Source: Maylandia zebra
Lineage: Eukaryota > Chordata > Actinopteri > Cichliformes > Cichlidae
Direction: 5' to 3'
DNA: 64,000 bases
NCBI RefSeq assembly: GCF_041146795.1
Contig: NC_135175.1
Span: forward strand, 34,052,169 to 34,116,168
Position numbers and translations under genes: made by a program. This document shows, one piece after another, positions 32,411 through 43,369 of this stretch; within the stretch, counting starts at the first letter, position 1; each line of letters opens with the position of its first letter. Below the pieces are notes generated by a model. That model saw nothing but the letters and a program-made list of their open reading frames with translations, searched no databases and was not told the DNA's origin.

Positions 32411-32970
32411 CTGGAGTAAGTCCACCCTTGCCAATACCAGTGAAACTGTTCCAGTACATGAAATACTTCACTTCAAGGTAAACTGGACAAGATGAACACT
32501 TGTTTCTGTTTGTCACATGATGTACAAAGATCAGTCTGTCTGCACAGAAAATCTGCTGGAGCTCAAAATGTACAAATGTACACGACTTAGTTTAAAGTGA
32601 GTGATTCCCTCAGGTAGACTGGAACTTAGAGTTCCCCCACGAGTCTAAGCTCAGAGCTTAAATAATGTCACTGTAATGGAGCGAGAAAGGCAGCAATGTT
32701 ACATCACACATTTCTGATAGTGAATCTGATACTAAAATATCAGAACATAAGTCTTCTCAAAGAGCTGTGTGCCACGTAAACTGTTTGATAACTCAGGGGT
32801 TTTATGTAAGACGTATAATATGTTGTATAAACAGAAACATGATGCAGTTTTGTGTTTACGTGAAACTTTCTGAAATCTTTGCGTTTTTTATATGAGAATT
32901 TACATGAATTAAGTGAAATGTCAGAAAAGTGGAGAACATGAAAGCGTTTCACCAACAATATGATTATACG
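32411..32970. other. ghost unit: upstream block without gene
   Basis: Continues the tRNA-Leu-proximal block ('taagtccacccttgcc') and then the 190-bp upstream marker (32560-32760). It is nearly identical to 38330-38930, so both derive from one duplicated unit. No FIIND or CARD sequence follows. Confidence 0.6.
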
Positions 32971-33274
32971 TAACAGCAGATGACATCGTCTTTCCTTCAG
33001 TTTCATTCATAAGTCACATGATTGTTTTTTTTCACTGTGAAAATAAAATAAAAGTGTTTGTAAAATTTAAAAAAAATTTAATTCATTAAGCAAAATTGTC
33101 AAACTCCAAAAACGCATCATGTTGGGCGATGATGGTGGTGGTTGTTGTTATTTTGCACACCTTTGTAGACTTATTACTGGAGACTCTCACAACCTCTCCA
33201 CACTTGTTCATCAGACTTGATGTTTTTGAATTATCTCTCTCTCATAATTTTCTCCTAAAATATGAGAGAGAGAC

Positions 33275-33478
33275 TGCCATGTCCCACCAGGAGGAGGCCC
33301 CAGGGCAGACCCAAGACACGCTGGAGAGATTATATCTCTCGGCTGGCCTGGGAACGCTTTGGTGTTCCCCCGGATAAGCTGGAGGAGGCGGCTGGGGAGA
33401 GGGAGGTCTGGGCTTCTCTGCCTGGGCTGCTGCCCTCGCGACCCCGGATAAGCGGAAGAAAATGGATGGATGGATTTT
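33275..33478 (+). mobile_element. Rex3 (RTE) 3' end, longer copy
   Basis: Reads GRPKTRWRDYISRLAWERFG, then DKLEEAAGEREVWASLPGLL, and ends 'agaaaatggatggatggatt'. This is the usual end of a teleost Rex3 ORF and 3' tail. It is the paralogue of 24950-25142 within the same duplicated block. Confidence 0.8.
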
Positions 33479-33875
33479 AAAATGCTAGGCAAGAGCTAAA
33501 GCACTTGGTCTATTTACAGCGATGTTTAGAGGTGAATTTAGATACATTTTCTGTATTTGTGCATGAATGCATGAACATAATTATGTGCCCAACTCAGCTA
33601 TAGCCGCTTTAATTGTATGGATGCTGATTAAATAAATAAACTTGAAGTAACGTTTCCCATCAGAGACATCTCTAATGATCAGCGTGCACTGTGGCACTGA
33701 AACTAAATGGAGAAATTAAATATCGAGATGACATGTAGAGCTCATGGGTGAAATGTGGCGCCTCTCAAGTAACGAGTCTGGAGAAAAATGGCGAGAAGCA
33801 GCATTAGGCTTGCAAAACAAGCACTACAGGCACTCTACGGCAAAGATCACCTCCATCATTACTGTGCAGTAACAC
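33479..33875. other. intergenic
   Basis: Nothing recognised. Confidence 0.4.
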
Positions 33876-33879
33876 CTCT

Positions 33880-34440
33880 TTTTGGAGATGGGTGCTATAT
33901 CTTTTGGTAGTTATAGCTATTACACTTTTTAAAATATTAAACTTTTTTCCTTTAATTTGTCCCATTGAAATGAATGGAAAACTTCCACAATTCTGCTAAA
34001 ACTTGCTTGTCTTTGAAACTTAACTACATGCTCATACTTTCACCTAGAAACTCCATTCAAACTTTAAAACGTTCTCAAATGATTGGGCTATTCCTGCGTG
34101 ATTCAGCTTTTTCATATCTGTTACCGTTTTCATTTAATGCCTCTTTAAGTTTTCAGTTGCAAAACTGTGATTTTTCACAAAATACACGTGTTGTTATGGT
34201 TGCTATGCAATTAACTCAGAGTGGACAGTGAAACTTTGCCAATTTTCTCTTCATGTCTGAACAACTTCTTGCTACTCGCTCAATTTCCACTCAACCTCCT
34301 CAAATTATACATGAAAACGTAGGTATTTTTGCTGGCTTTCAGAAAATGTCACTGTCACTGTTTTGGAAGTTACAAATTTTTATCAAATCGCCTCAGAGCA
34401 ACACAATGTCTGAAAACTTTCCATACAAAGTTCATCAGAC
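33880..34440. mobile_element. inverted partial copy of the 14562-17223 repeat
   Basis: Corresponds in reverse complement to about 16480-17030. Examples are 'cccattgaaatgaatggaaa' here versus 'cccattcatttcaatgggac' there, and 'ttgttatggttgctatgca' here versus 'agcaaccataacaacgc' there. It shows that the repeat is interspersed. Confidence 0.65.
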
Positions 34441-35690
34441 TCGATGTTTTTGAACAATTGCATAATTTTCTCCTAAAATATCTTTATAGAGAAAGACAGC
34501 AATAATGTGTCCCGTGTGTACTCCTGGAAGCACTCAAATTCCTGGTCTGGAATAACTGGCCTGTGCTGTACAATTCCTCTAACACTGCGTCTTGTAATCC
34601 ATAACTCAGCTTGCTGACACCAATAAAAACTCAGTGAAAGTGTTCCAGTAGATGAAATACTTCAGTTAAAGGTAAACCAGATAAGATAAGCAGTTGTCTT
34701 TGTTTGTCACGTGAGTTACCCGCTGATACCTGCGGTCAGTTAGATCTTTTTCAGGTGACTTTAAATAGTTTTAGTGATGAAACTATGAAAATCAGCTGTG
34801 TGGGATCCGAGCTTCTGATGTTAGTCTCCATTTCGGTGTATAAAATCTCTGCAGTTAACACGACTGTCGTCACAGAGCAGAAACACTGCGGTGAATCAAA
34901 CACTCTCCCTCTACAGTCTGACCTCACACAGCTTTATCACCTTTAGTTTTTCTAGGTCCATTCAAGTAATGACATGATCCAAATTTTTGTTATGAGATGC
35001 TCAACGCTGACACTGGTTGAGCTTCTGTGCAGATGTTTTGAACGACTGCTCCGAGGTGTGGTTCAAAACTCCCAAGTCACGTGACAATGGCTAATAGCGG
35101 TTTTGCATGTTTTATCCCAGCTTCAACACCTGGCTTACCTGCTGCTCCAGGCAGCAAATCAGTTATTTGGGTTGGAACTTGTTATTACTGAAATGCTATA
35201 CTTTTATCACAAGCAGGCTCATTTGCAAGTATAAAACTATGCAATACCCCTTGTTGTTAATACTTTTGCTATGGATTGTGAAGACCAGTATAGGCTAATT
35301 TTACACATTTTGCTGCATCTGTTTTTAGTTTCTTTTTACGGTTGTCTCTCAATTTTTCAGCTGCATCTTTCCTTCACTTCTTCCACCCTATATCTTTTTA
35401 CAAGCTGCGTGAGCGCACAGCTAAGGTAGGGGAGGGGCTGGTCACATTAAGAGGTTTGATTGGGCAATCCAGTGTCAATACTGAAAATGAGGTGTGTCAA
35501 TGCTTGTACGGCTGGTGCGCAGCGGCCTTTTAGGCTGCACTGCCGGATCAAAAGAGTGACGGTCCATCCTGTAATTTATGACAGATTCCAATCCAGTCCT
35601 ATCCATGTAAATTCTCTTCCAGTTAATTCAGTCTTGGTCTGTTTTACTTGACAAATCGCTAAATTCATCTGCAGCAACAACTTGGGGTTT
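34441..35690. other. intergenic
   Basis: 34540-34700 repeats the 'ctggtctggaataactggcc' to 'gtgaaatacttc' type block seen at 38320-38400. The rest shows no gene. The end joins a FIIND gene shard. Confidence 0.4.
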
Positions 35691-35692
35691 GT

Positions 35693-35950
35693 TTGTGACC
35701 TCCACCTGTGGAGATGAGCTCACAGTGTGGGAGATGAAGCTGACACACTGACTGCTGCTGACATTTGATGTCAAACAGGGGTCCTGCAGGCTTCTTGTGG
35801 TGTTGGGCCAGCAGCCTCCTGTTCCAAGGGACAGTCCTGTAAACCACGTCTCCTTCTGCCTTCATTAAAAACACCAGGCCAGTCACACTGCACTGGTACA
35901 GGCCTGCACTGGAGCACTGGAACAGGTTTCATCATCAGAGTCATCAGCAG
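35693..35950 (-). pseudogene. FIIND (ZU5) gene shard
   Basis: The minus strand gives the ZU5 half from the DETCSSAPVQ region to STGGG, with a frameshift near 35890. MTGLVFLMKAEGDVVYRTVP and CQQQSVCQLHLPHCELISTG are close to genes C to E. It stops before the self-cleavage site, and no UPA or CARD follows. It is the remains of an additional copy. Confidence 0.8.
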
Positions 35951-37550
35951 CAATGTCAAGCATAACTTCATATTTTTATTTTCAAGCATGTGTTTTCAGT
36001 TTGTAAATGTGAATATTTATTGAACCATGGTCATGGTGAACGTTTAAAAACATTAACAGTGAAGTCAGGTCAGGTCCGTGAAATGTTTAACCATGCACTG
36101 CATTTGAAATGTGCCCCATAATAAATTAATTCCTTTTGTCGTGCAAAACTGTGAAACTGTCAAGTCATTAACAGAAACCTCGTTTGTAGTGAAATGAAAC
36201 TGACTGTTAAAATCAAAACTGGGCACTAAAGTGAAAGAGCCACATAGATGGACATTCGTGGTGGAAACTAGACAATGGCCAGTCTGCATATGAGAGCAGT
36301 GATGACTTGAGTGTTGTGTGGTTAAAGTTGCAAGTTTTTTTATGCAATCTTGTATTTCACATTAACAATTCTGATAAAAGCTGTTTCAAATTATGAAGAT
36401 AAAATGTGGTTTGTGTTTGCATTTTTTTACTCACTATATCCAGTCAAAGAAAATCTCAGATTAAACTAAAGATATTATTATTATATTTTAATTGTTACTG
36501 TCAGAATTAATAATTTAAGGTTGTCATTTATGCTTAGAAATATTTAATCATTTGTATGCTGATAAAAATCTTATCCTTATTAGGTCTGATGAGGTTCTGT
36601 GTGCACTTCTGTACCATGAGATGAGAGGAAGCAGCCTCGACGTTATAATTTCCATTATAGCTGTAGAGACCCGACTGTCTTGTTCGTTATCTCAAAGTGC
36701 ACACACTTTTTCACACCTTTAAATGTTCTTTGAGACATGACCTACTGCAAGTTCTTGTTTGTTTTGTATAGTTTAGCAAGACGCTTACTTCTGCTTTTCT
36801 GCATACAGTTTAAGTTCATTGAAAGGTCGTATGTCTATGTATAGTATGGCTGGAAACACACACACACACACAATACAGACACTGATGTTGTTCAAGAATG
36901 TCACGTGTATGTGTAATTGCATATTCATGAATGATTGCTTGCTGACAATAAAAAGGGCTCTAGCGAAGGAATCAGTTGAAGTGAAGCAGGGGGACCCTGC
37001 TTCATGCGTCACACATTTGACGAGTTAGGAGTGAGAACGTCTTGTCGATTCAGACACATGTTAACTGTGTAAACCTTTTCATTGTATTTCTGACAGTGTA
37101 CATACAAAACAATACACATGCTGTCTTTCGTTTATTAAAAAACCTCACATGTATCTGTCATGTTTTGCTTGGTCAAAAAAACAAAACAAAAAACTACATC
37201 ACTCCTGGGGGAGCCCGGGACCGCCTTGCCATCTAATAAGGAGGGGTCACCAGCCCAGGTTGGACACGGAGCAGGTGAAAGCTCCTCTGCAGTGGGATCG
37301 CACCTGTGAATAGATGCTGCAGTGCAGCCTGAGCAACACAGATAGACCCAGTATTTATACACAACACACATCATCATTATACCTGTCTCTACATCACACA
37401 GCAGCCTCATCAGCCCTTCTTTGTCTTTTTCATTCATATCAAAAACATTCACAAACCTGCTGCTGTGCTTGTCCTACACCACCTCCACCTGCAGCAACGC
37501 TGCAACTACATCCTTTAACATAAACAATTAGTTTGGTTTATCTCCACCGA
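35951..37550. other. intergenic, rearranged array sequence
   Basis: 36335-36495 is a copy of the block downstream of gene C (26545-26700), but here it lies on the upstream side of the shard, so the order is rearranged. A short CA repeat is at 36857-36873. I recognise no gene at 36500-37550. Confidence 0.5.
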
Positions 37551-37554
37551 TAAA

Positions 37555-37860
37555 CCTGAATAAATGTCCTATTCAGGGATGAACAGTGTACAACTCTCAT
37601 ATGTAAGTTTCCAGAAACCTCCTGATTAACCTTAAATTTCAAGTGTATTTCATCACAACTGTAAGAAGAGCAAAGCACAATGCTTACAGATTTAATATGT
37701 GTGGAGCTTAAAACTTCAACTTACACCTCACTGTGTAACTTTGTGTGGGGTGCAGCTGAATTTCAGACAGCTGTTTAGTACCACATAGTGATTCACAAGT
37801 GTTTCTAAGGGCAGACGTCAGAGTCAGCTGCTTGATTTTATACAACTCTAACTGAAAACA
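37555..37860 (+). repeat. paralogue of the LINE-flanking block, empty site
   Basis: Matches 21797-21851 joined directly to 23714-24000. 'caactctcatatg' runs straight into 'taagtttccagaaacc' here, whereas the LINE separates them at 21.8-23.7 kb. Confidence 0.8.
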
Positions 37861-37880
37861 CAATTTCAATGTGTCAGAGA

Positions 37881-37904
37881 AGACATGCACTATAGTGCAT
37901 GTCT
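37881..37904. other. 24-bp perfect palindrome
   Basis: AGACATGCAC-TATA-GTGCATGTCT is its own complement. The paralogous position at 30556 has only the left half. Confidence 0.85.
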
Positions 37905-38208
37905 TATGGTTTCACCTCCCAAAACTCAGTTTCTACCGAGATTGGAAGTCAGATGGCTCTATCTCTATCCAGCTTACAAAACACACAAAAAAGTTCATTA
38001 CATTTTCTTTGTAATCATTTTTATTACAGATAGATAGAGATAGTGCGATCTTTAGGTTTGTGTCCATCATCAGGTGTAATGCTGAAATGTGAAAATAAAT
38101 TGCAGATCATATAAAAAAAGGAATAATCGTTTTATTTATTTATTTTTTATATACTTAATGTGGTTGAGTGGACATCAGTAGCTGTGCACGATTATTCAGC
38201 AGAAGTGT

Positions 38209-38288
38209 GTCAGGATGGCCAAGCGGCTTATTGTGCTGCGTTCAGGTTGCAGTTTTCCCTGGGGGTGCGGGTTCAAATCCCACTAACA
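38209..38288 (+). tRNA. tRNA-Leu-like pseudogene 2
   Basis: Has GTCAGGATGGCCAAGCGGCT, the 'ttCAGgttgcag' anticodon arm and a good T arm 'gggttcaaatcc'. The acceptor 3' strand (actaaca) does not pair with GTCAGGA, and the D-arm region has 'ttattgtgctg'. Paralogue of 30777-30859. Confidence 0.55.
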
Positions 38289-38329
38289 ACATTGAATATT
38301 TGCTCTTATTGTCAAATTCCTGGCCTGGA

Positions 38330-39160
38330 ATAAGTCCACCCTTACCGAGAGTGAAACTGTTCCAGTACATGAAATACTTCACTTAAAGGAAAACTGGACA
38401 AGATGAACACTTGTTTCCATTTGCCACGTGATGTACAAAGATGGCAAAAAGCAGAAAAAAATTAGAAATCATCATCAAGTAATCTGATTACTATCTGTCT
38501 GCACAGAAAATCTGCTGGAGCTCAAAATGTACACGACTTAGTTTAAAGTGAGTGATTCCCTCAGGTAGACTGGAACTTAGGGTTCCCCCACGAGTCTAAG
38601 CTCAGAGCTTAAATAATGTCACTGTAATGGAGCGAGAAAGGCAGCAATGTTACATCACACATTTCTCATAGTGAATCTGATACTAAAATATCAGAACATA
38701 AGTCTTCTCAAAGAGCTGTGTGCCACGTAAACTGTTTGATAACTCAGGGGTTTTATGTAAGACATATAATATTTTGTGTAAACAGAAACATGATGCAGCT
38801 TCCTGTGTATGTAAAAGTTTCTGAAATATTCATAATGTTTATATGAGAATTTAAATGAATTGAGTGAAATATCCGAAAAGTGGAGAACACGAAAGCGTTT
38901 CACCAGCAATATGATTATACGTAACAGCAGACGTCATGGTTTTTCTTTCAGTTTCATTCATACGTCACATGATTACAATTTTGTTTTCATTTTCACTGTG
39001 AAAAAAGAGGAAAATATATGTTAATATTGTGCTTCTTTATTTTTCTGTTATTTTCTCAAACGAAATGATAAAAGTGTTTGTAAAACTTTTATTATTTTTT
39101 GTTTGTTCTTATTCATGGAACAAAAAAACCTGTCAAACTCCAAAAACGCATCATGTTGGC
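38330..39160. repeat. ghost unit, second copy
   Basis: Near duplicate of 32411-33130 without the Harbinger insertion. It includes the 190-bp upstream marker (38515-38700) and ends 'gtcaaactccaaaaacgcat'. No gene is attached. Confidence 0.65.
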
Positions 39161-40405
39161 GATGATGGCGATGGTAGGAACATAGGTTTAAGTTTACACT
39201 AAACAGAAACTTTTCACAATAACTGACTTGTACATGGGATAAAGATGGATGATTAAAAATAACTTTTTTCCTGAAGGCCTTTATTATTATTCTTTACTAT
39301 TTTCAACAAACCTTAAAGAGCAAAGTTGGAGTCATAACTTGGACAAGTGCAGCTGGGAAATCAAGTCAAATTAAAGCTTTACCCAAAGCATAATTATGGA
39401 GAATTTAAAAGTATTAGCGGAGAGCAATAATTACAAATATAGTCTAAATGTTTTTAAAATAGCTTCTCAAATGTACAGTTCAAATCCTTACTTTTACATT
39501 TATTGTTTTTTTCTTTTCTCTGGTTAAAATCGGGGTTTGGGTGGTTGTCTGTGAAATGTGCTTTTCTTTACCACATCCTCTTTTTTTTGGAATTGATGGT
39601 ATTAACTAGTTTTGAACAGACCGCACATGCATACATTGTGGCGCAGATGTACAGAGTACCACAACTGTCAGCAAAACTTTAAGTAACGTGACAATAACCG
39701 TCTCGTGTTGTTCACCAGTGGATTTGCATGAACCATCAACAACATTATGAATTAAATGAGAGGAACAACCCCACGCAGTTCTCAGGATTCCTCGATGCTC
39801 TTCTTTAAGCACCTATTAATTGTTTGCAGGGTCTTATAGGAGGTCTCCCTGCTTCTCCGATGACAACTTAAGTTGGCTGATGAAATAGGGTAACGGAAGA
39901 AGGTTAAAGGTGGAGGAGAGATGGAGAGACTTGAAAGAAAAAGTCAGAAAAATGCAGCATAATTCTATGTCCGAGTTTGTCTTTGCATAAGCAGTCCAGA
40001 GATGGCTCCGATACGCCCCAGATCGTTTGGGTGGCGCAGGACCACACCATCCATCCCCATCCCAGAGTAAAAATTACAAACTTCTGTGAAACATATAAAT
40101 GTAAATAGGAAACTGTCTTTTAATAAAGTATTTAGCAAACGAAACATGTCTATTGACCTTTTATTGTTTAGTTTTTTTTCTCTGTTACATCACATGCAAT
40201 GCTTTCTTATTTTAGGATATTAATATTGACATGATACATTGTGAGACATTTTTTTATAAAGGGTGTCCAATTTGAGGAATAAGTACAATTATGTGTTTAG
40301 GTGGTTGAAGTATTGATGGAAACATGCAGTAGTTTAGTATTGGTTAAAATACCTATAAAGAAAGGTAGATTTCCAGTCATGATTTAACTGTTGTTTTAAT
40401 AAAAA
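39161..40405. other. intergenic
   Basis: 39260-39700 is a copy of 29930-30400. No gene recognised in the rest. Confidence 0.4.
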
Positions 40406-40409
40406 GCAA

Positions 40410-40680
40410 CTGTGCGAAAGAGGTGGAAAATCAACACCATAGCTCAACAGTGTTTCAATATCAGAATCTGACATTGTTTTAATGTCAACAGTATTAGAAA
40501 ATATAACGTCGAATCAATGTCAGGTTTCAACATTGATTCAACATCAAAACCTGACGTTGTTTCAACGTTAAAAAAGGGTGCAAGAGTGACGTTAGGTCAA
40601 CGTCACACTTCAACATTGATTCAATGACATCGCCTGATATTGACTCAACATTGTTTCAATGTTTCCTTGCTATCTGGGTG
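40410..40680. repeat. iterated 'caacattgattcaatgtca' repeat
   Basis: Successive imperfect iterations of a 20- to 30-bp motif, ending 'ccttgctatctgggtgg'. It resembles a widespread fish non-autonomous repeat whose core alternates between sense and complement. It lies downstream of gene D. Confidence 0.6.
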
Positions 40681-40986
40681 GTCTATGTGTACGTATCATA
40701 AACAGGAGCCTTCACAAAACAAACAAAACAAAGAAACAAAAATCCCCAAGAGGATTCACCACAAGGTACAAACCAGATTTCAGTCTGAAGATAAAGGTCT
40801 GGATTAAACTTTGCTTAAAGATCAAAAAAAGCTGCATTAGTCCTATTTGGACAAATTAAACTAAAATCAACCTCCAACACAATGATGCATGGGCGACACT
40901 GGATCACTCGTGGTTATTGATGTTGTAGCTGAAGCCTGAAAGACTCAATCAGATCTAGGCAAACATAACAAAATTTGCCAGATACA

Positions 40987-42372
40987 TCAAATCAAAAAAA
41001 GATTTCTGTGGAGGAAGGCGTCAAGCTCACGCAGAAACTCAATCATCTGTGAACTGGCAGCTTCACCTTTCCTTCTCACAGTGTCGATAACAAAACGAGC
41101 TCTATCGCTCCTGGTTTGCATTGCGTCTGCTTCCTCCCTGTCACCATCAACCATCAACCCTTTCTCCAGGAGTTTGTCCATCAGACTGCTGAGAACAGGT
41201 CCTGATATCCTATCAATGAATGAGCTCCTTACATTTAAAAGCCTCTTTTTTGGAGAAGCAGCCATGTCTCTAACTCTGTTGGGCAAAAGACAAACCTCTC
41301 TTTCCCAGATACAGCTGGAGCTACCCTGGTGTGTCACACTCAGGTTAATATCTGTAATGATTGTTTTTAAAATCACCTGGAAGGTTGTGATGGAGTAGTT
41401 AAGATGCTCCTCATTAAACTCTGCCTCATTTGGTTGAACTACAATCAGGTCATCGTCAGGAACAGTGGACAGAGTGTAAACCTGTTTTGGATACAGAATA
41501 CATTTTGAGGGTACATCTATGTACATCTCTTCACCAACTAATTCCCTCCTCTTGTTTTTAACATCATGGATCATGATGTTCCTTGGCAACAACAATACAT
41601 TGAGGAAGGATCTGAGATTAAGTTCTTCTGGGGGTTTGTAGAAGAGCAGAACCAAAGCTTGGACTGGGTCAGCGGGAGAGTCCTCATCCTTCACATTACC
41701 AAAACCAGAAAACCCTGTGATGTTTATAACAACATGAGTTTCTGTTATCTGATGAGGGCGGATGAACTCAATGCCTTCATCCTTCACATGTGCGACCTGC
41801 AAGAACTGACCTCCACCTGTGGAGATGAGCTCACAGTGTGGGAGATGAAGCTGACACACAGACTGCTGCTGACATTTGATGTCAAACAGGGGTCCTGCAG
41901 GCTTCTTGTGGTGTTGGGCCAGCAGCCTCCTGTTCCAAGGGACAGTCCTGTAAACCACGTCTCCTTCTGCCTTCATGTCAAACACCAGGCCGGTCACACT
42001 GCACTGGTACAGGCCTGCACAGGAGCACTGGAACGTGTAGGTTTCATCATCAGACTCATCAGCAGTGATGATAGGTGTAAACTCTTCAAAGCAGCTTTGT
42101 GGCTTCATGTCAGGTGAACAGGTTGCTTGTGTTAAATCCGTCCTTCGTTGTGTTGTTCTCAGTGACTGACGCCGACCTTTGTTCTGGATCATTGCATTAT
42201 ATGTAATAGCACCAGTATGTTTGATTTCTTCTAGGCTTTCCTTCCCATTAACACTCTGACTGTTAGATTGTGTGTTCATTGGTACAGAAGTCTGTCCATT
42301 AAGCTTTTTCTTTTTCTTCAGTGGTGCGTCTCCTGCATCAAAGCAGTGCGGATGTTTCTGTCTGAGTTTCAT
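40987..42372 (-). CDS. FIIND-CARD protein D, 461 aa
   Basis: The first in-frame Met after the acceptor at 42389-42390 ('gtttcacag') is at 42372. The frame is open further upstream only through intron sequence. Residues 1-98 are a short basic N-terminus (KKKKKLNGQ, then KGRRQSLRTTQRR). ZU5 is about 99-221, with the cleavage site F221/S222 (ITGFSGFG) and His195 27 residues before it. UPA is about 222-375. CARD is about 376-461 (SLMDKLLEKGLMVDGDREEA). Compared with C, the CARD second helix region is changed (GLMVDG for KVITDA). A conserved TATA box and 5' exon lie 0.45 kb upstream. An ATG exactly at the exon start opens a 16-codon upstream frame. Function inferred from the NLRP1/CARD8 family. 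Confidence 0.8.
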   Translation of the reverse strand: MKLRQKHPHCFDAGDAPLKKKKKLNGQTSVPMNTQSNSQSVNGKESLEEIKHTGAITYNAMIQNKGRRQSLRTTQRRTDLTQATCSPDMKPQSCFEEFTPIITADESDDETYTFQCSCAGLYQCSVTGLVFDMKAEGDVVYRTVPWNRRLLAQHHKKPAGPLFDIKCQQQSVCQLHLPHCELISTGGGQFLQVAHVKDEGIEFIRPHQITETHVVINITGFSGFGNVKDEDSPADPVQALVLLFYKPPEELNLRSFLNVLLLPRNIMIHDVKNKRRELVGEEMYIDVPSKCILYPKQVYTLSTVPDDDLIVVQPNEAEFNEEHLNYSITTFQVILKTIITDINLSVTHQGSSSCIWEREVCLLPNRVRDMAASPKKRLLNVRSSFIDRISGPVLSSLMDKLLEKGLMVDGDREEADAMQTRSDRARFVIDTVRRKGEAASSQMIEFLRELDAFLHRNLFLI

Positions 42373-42388
42373 CCTGTCTTGTTTGCAT

Positions 42389-42828
42389 CTGTGAAACATT
42401 AAAAATAAACTCTTCATTGCAACACTTTTCACTCTCAACTCTTATAAAACATTTTGAAACAGTGTGATCTCAGATTTGTTTTAAAAGAGATCATGACAGA
42501 AATTATTAAAAACTCTGTGTGCTGCTAGTTTGTTCTCAGCATATGTAACTTTTTTAAATAAAGGAATTTGGCAAATAATAATAATAATCACAAGATTATT
42601 ACAAGTTAAACGCTTTCAGCAAAAATTAAATGCATAGTATTCACACAAGTGCAATTAATAGGTCTGTTTTCTATCTAGGCTGGAGACTAGCAGTGCTGTA
42701 TTGCATTTCTAATTTGACCTTTTCTTATGAAAACTGACATCAGAATAAACTCGATAAACTATGTAAACTTATCTAGTTTTACATAAACCTACATGCATTA
42801 AAGACAGAAAAAAAGAGATCTCACCTAC
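42389..42828 (-). other. intron of gene D
   Basis: Donor GTAGGT at 42828 and acceptor ACAG at 42389 on the minus strand, 440 bp, similar in position and size to the intron of gene C. Confidence 0.65.
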
Positions 42829-42893
42829 CCAGTAACTTGTCCGTCGTTTTCTTATAACTGAATCTTTTAGACAGGTTGTCATGTCTTTTTATT
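42829..42893 (-). promoter_or_regulatory. TATA-like promoter and 5' exon of gene D
   Basis: The minus strand has ggAATAAAAAgaca at 42886-42893, then an exon of about 35-40 nt ending 'agttactgg' before GTAGGT. It aligns with the C promoter at 28665-28733 (shared 'aaaagacat', 'tgtctaaaagatt'). The TATA match is weaker than in C. Confidence 0.55.
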
Positions 42894-43369
42894 CCAATCT
42901 GTCGTGTGACTCCTTCCTCTTTCCCAGCCGACTGTGATGTCATTTAGGGGTTTCATAAGTGGCAGCCTACCACAGTGATTAAGTGTGCAAAACTAAATAA
43001 TTGCCAATAAGTGCAGAGATTTTAAAATGTGATTTTCAGCTGATGGTGTTTAGACAATGACCAGGGGTTTGAAAGCATCTCTAACGTGACAGGTGCTTAT
43101 ACAATATGATGGCTAAATCCACAAAAAGCAGTAAACCTTAGAACCATCCACAGCAGGTCATCTGATCACAGTCTGTGTGCTCAGAAAACCTACTACAGCC
43201 GAGTGATTCCTGCAGCTGGAATCGAACTTGGGGTTCTCCCACGAGTCCAAGCACTCAAATAATCTACAATAATGTCCCTGTAATGGACCGATGACGGCAG
43301 CAATGTTATATTACTCATTTCTCTCATAAGGGAATCTGATATAGCTTCTCTATAATTGCTCATTAAAAA
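42894..43369. other. upstream region of gene D
   Basis: 43190-43340 is the 190-bp unit marker also found upstream of C. No gene. Confidence 0.55.

Noticed and set aside
37135-37452. 105-codon minus-strand frame
   Set aside because: No recognisable domain, no paralogue in the window, and no convincing splice or start context. Left unannotated.
41566-42117. 183-codon plus-strand frame over gene D, with similar frames antisense to B, C and E
   Set aside because: The same antisense frame recurs only because the FIIND sequence is conserved. There are no splice sites or start context of its own.
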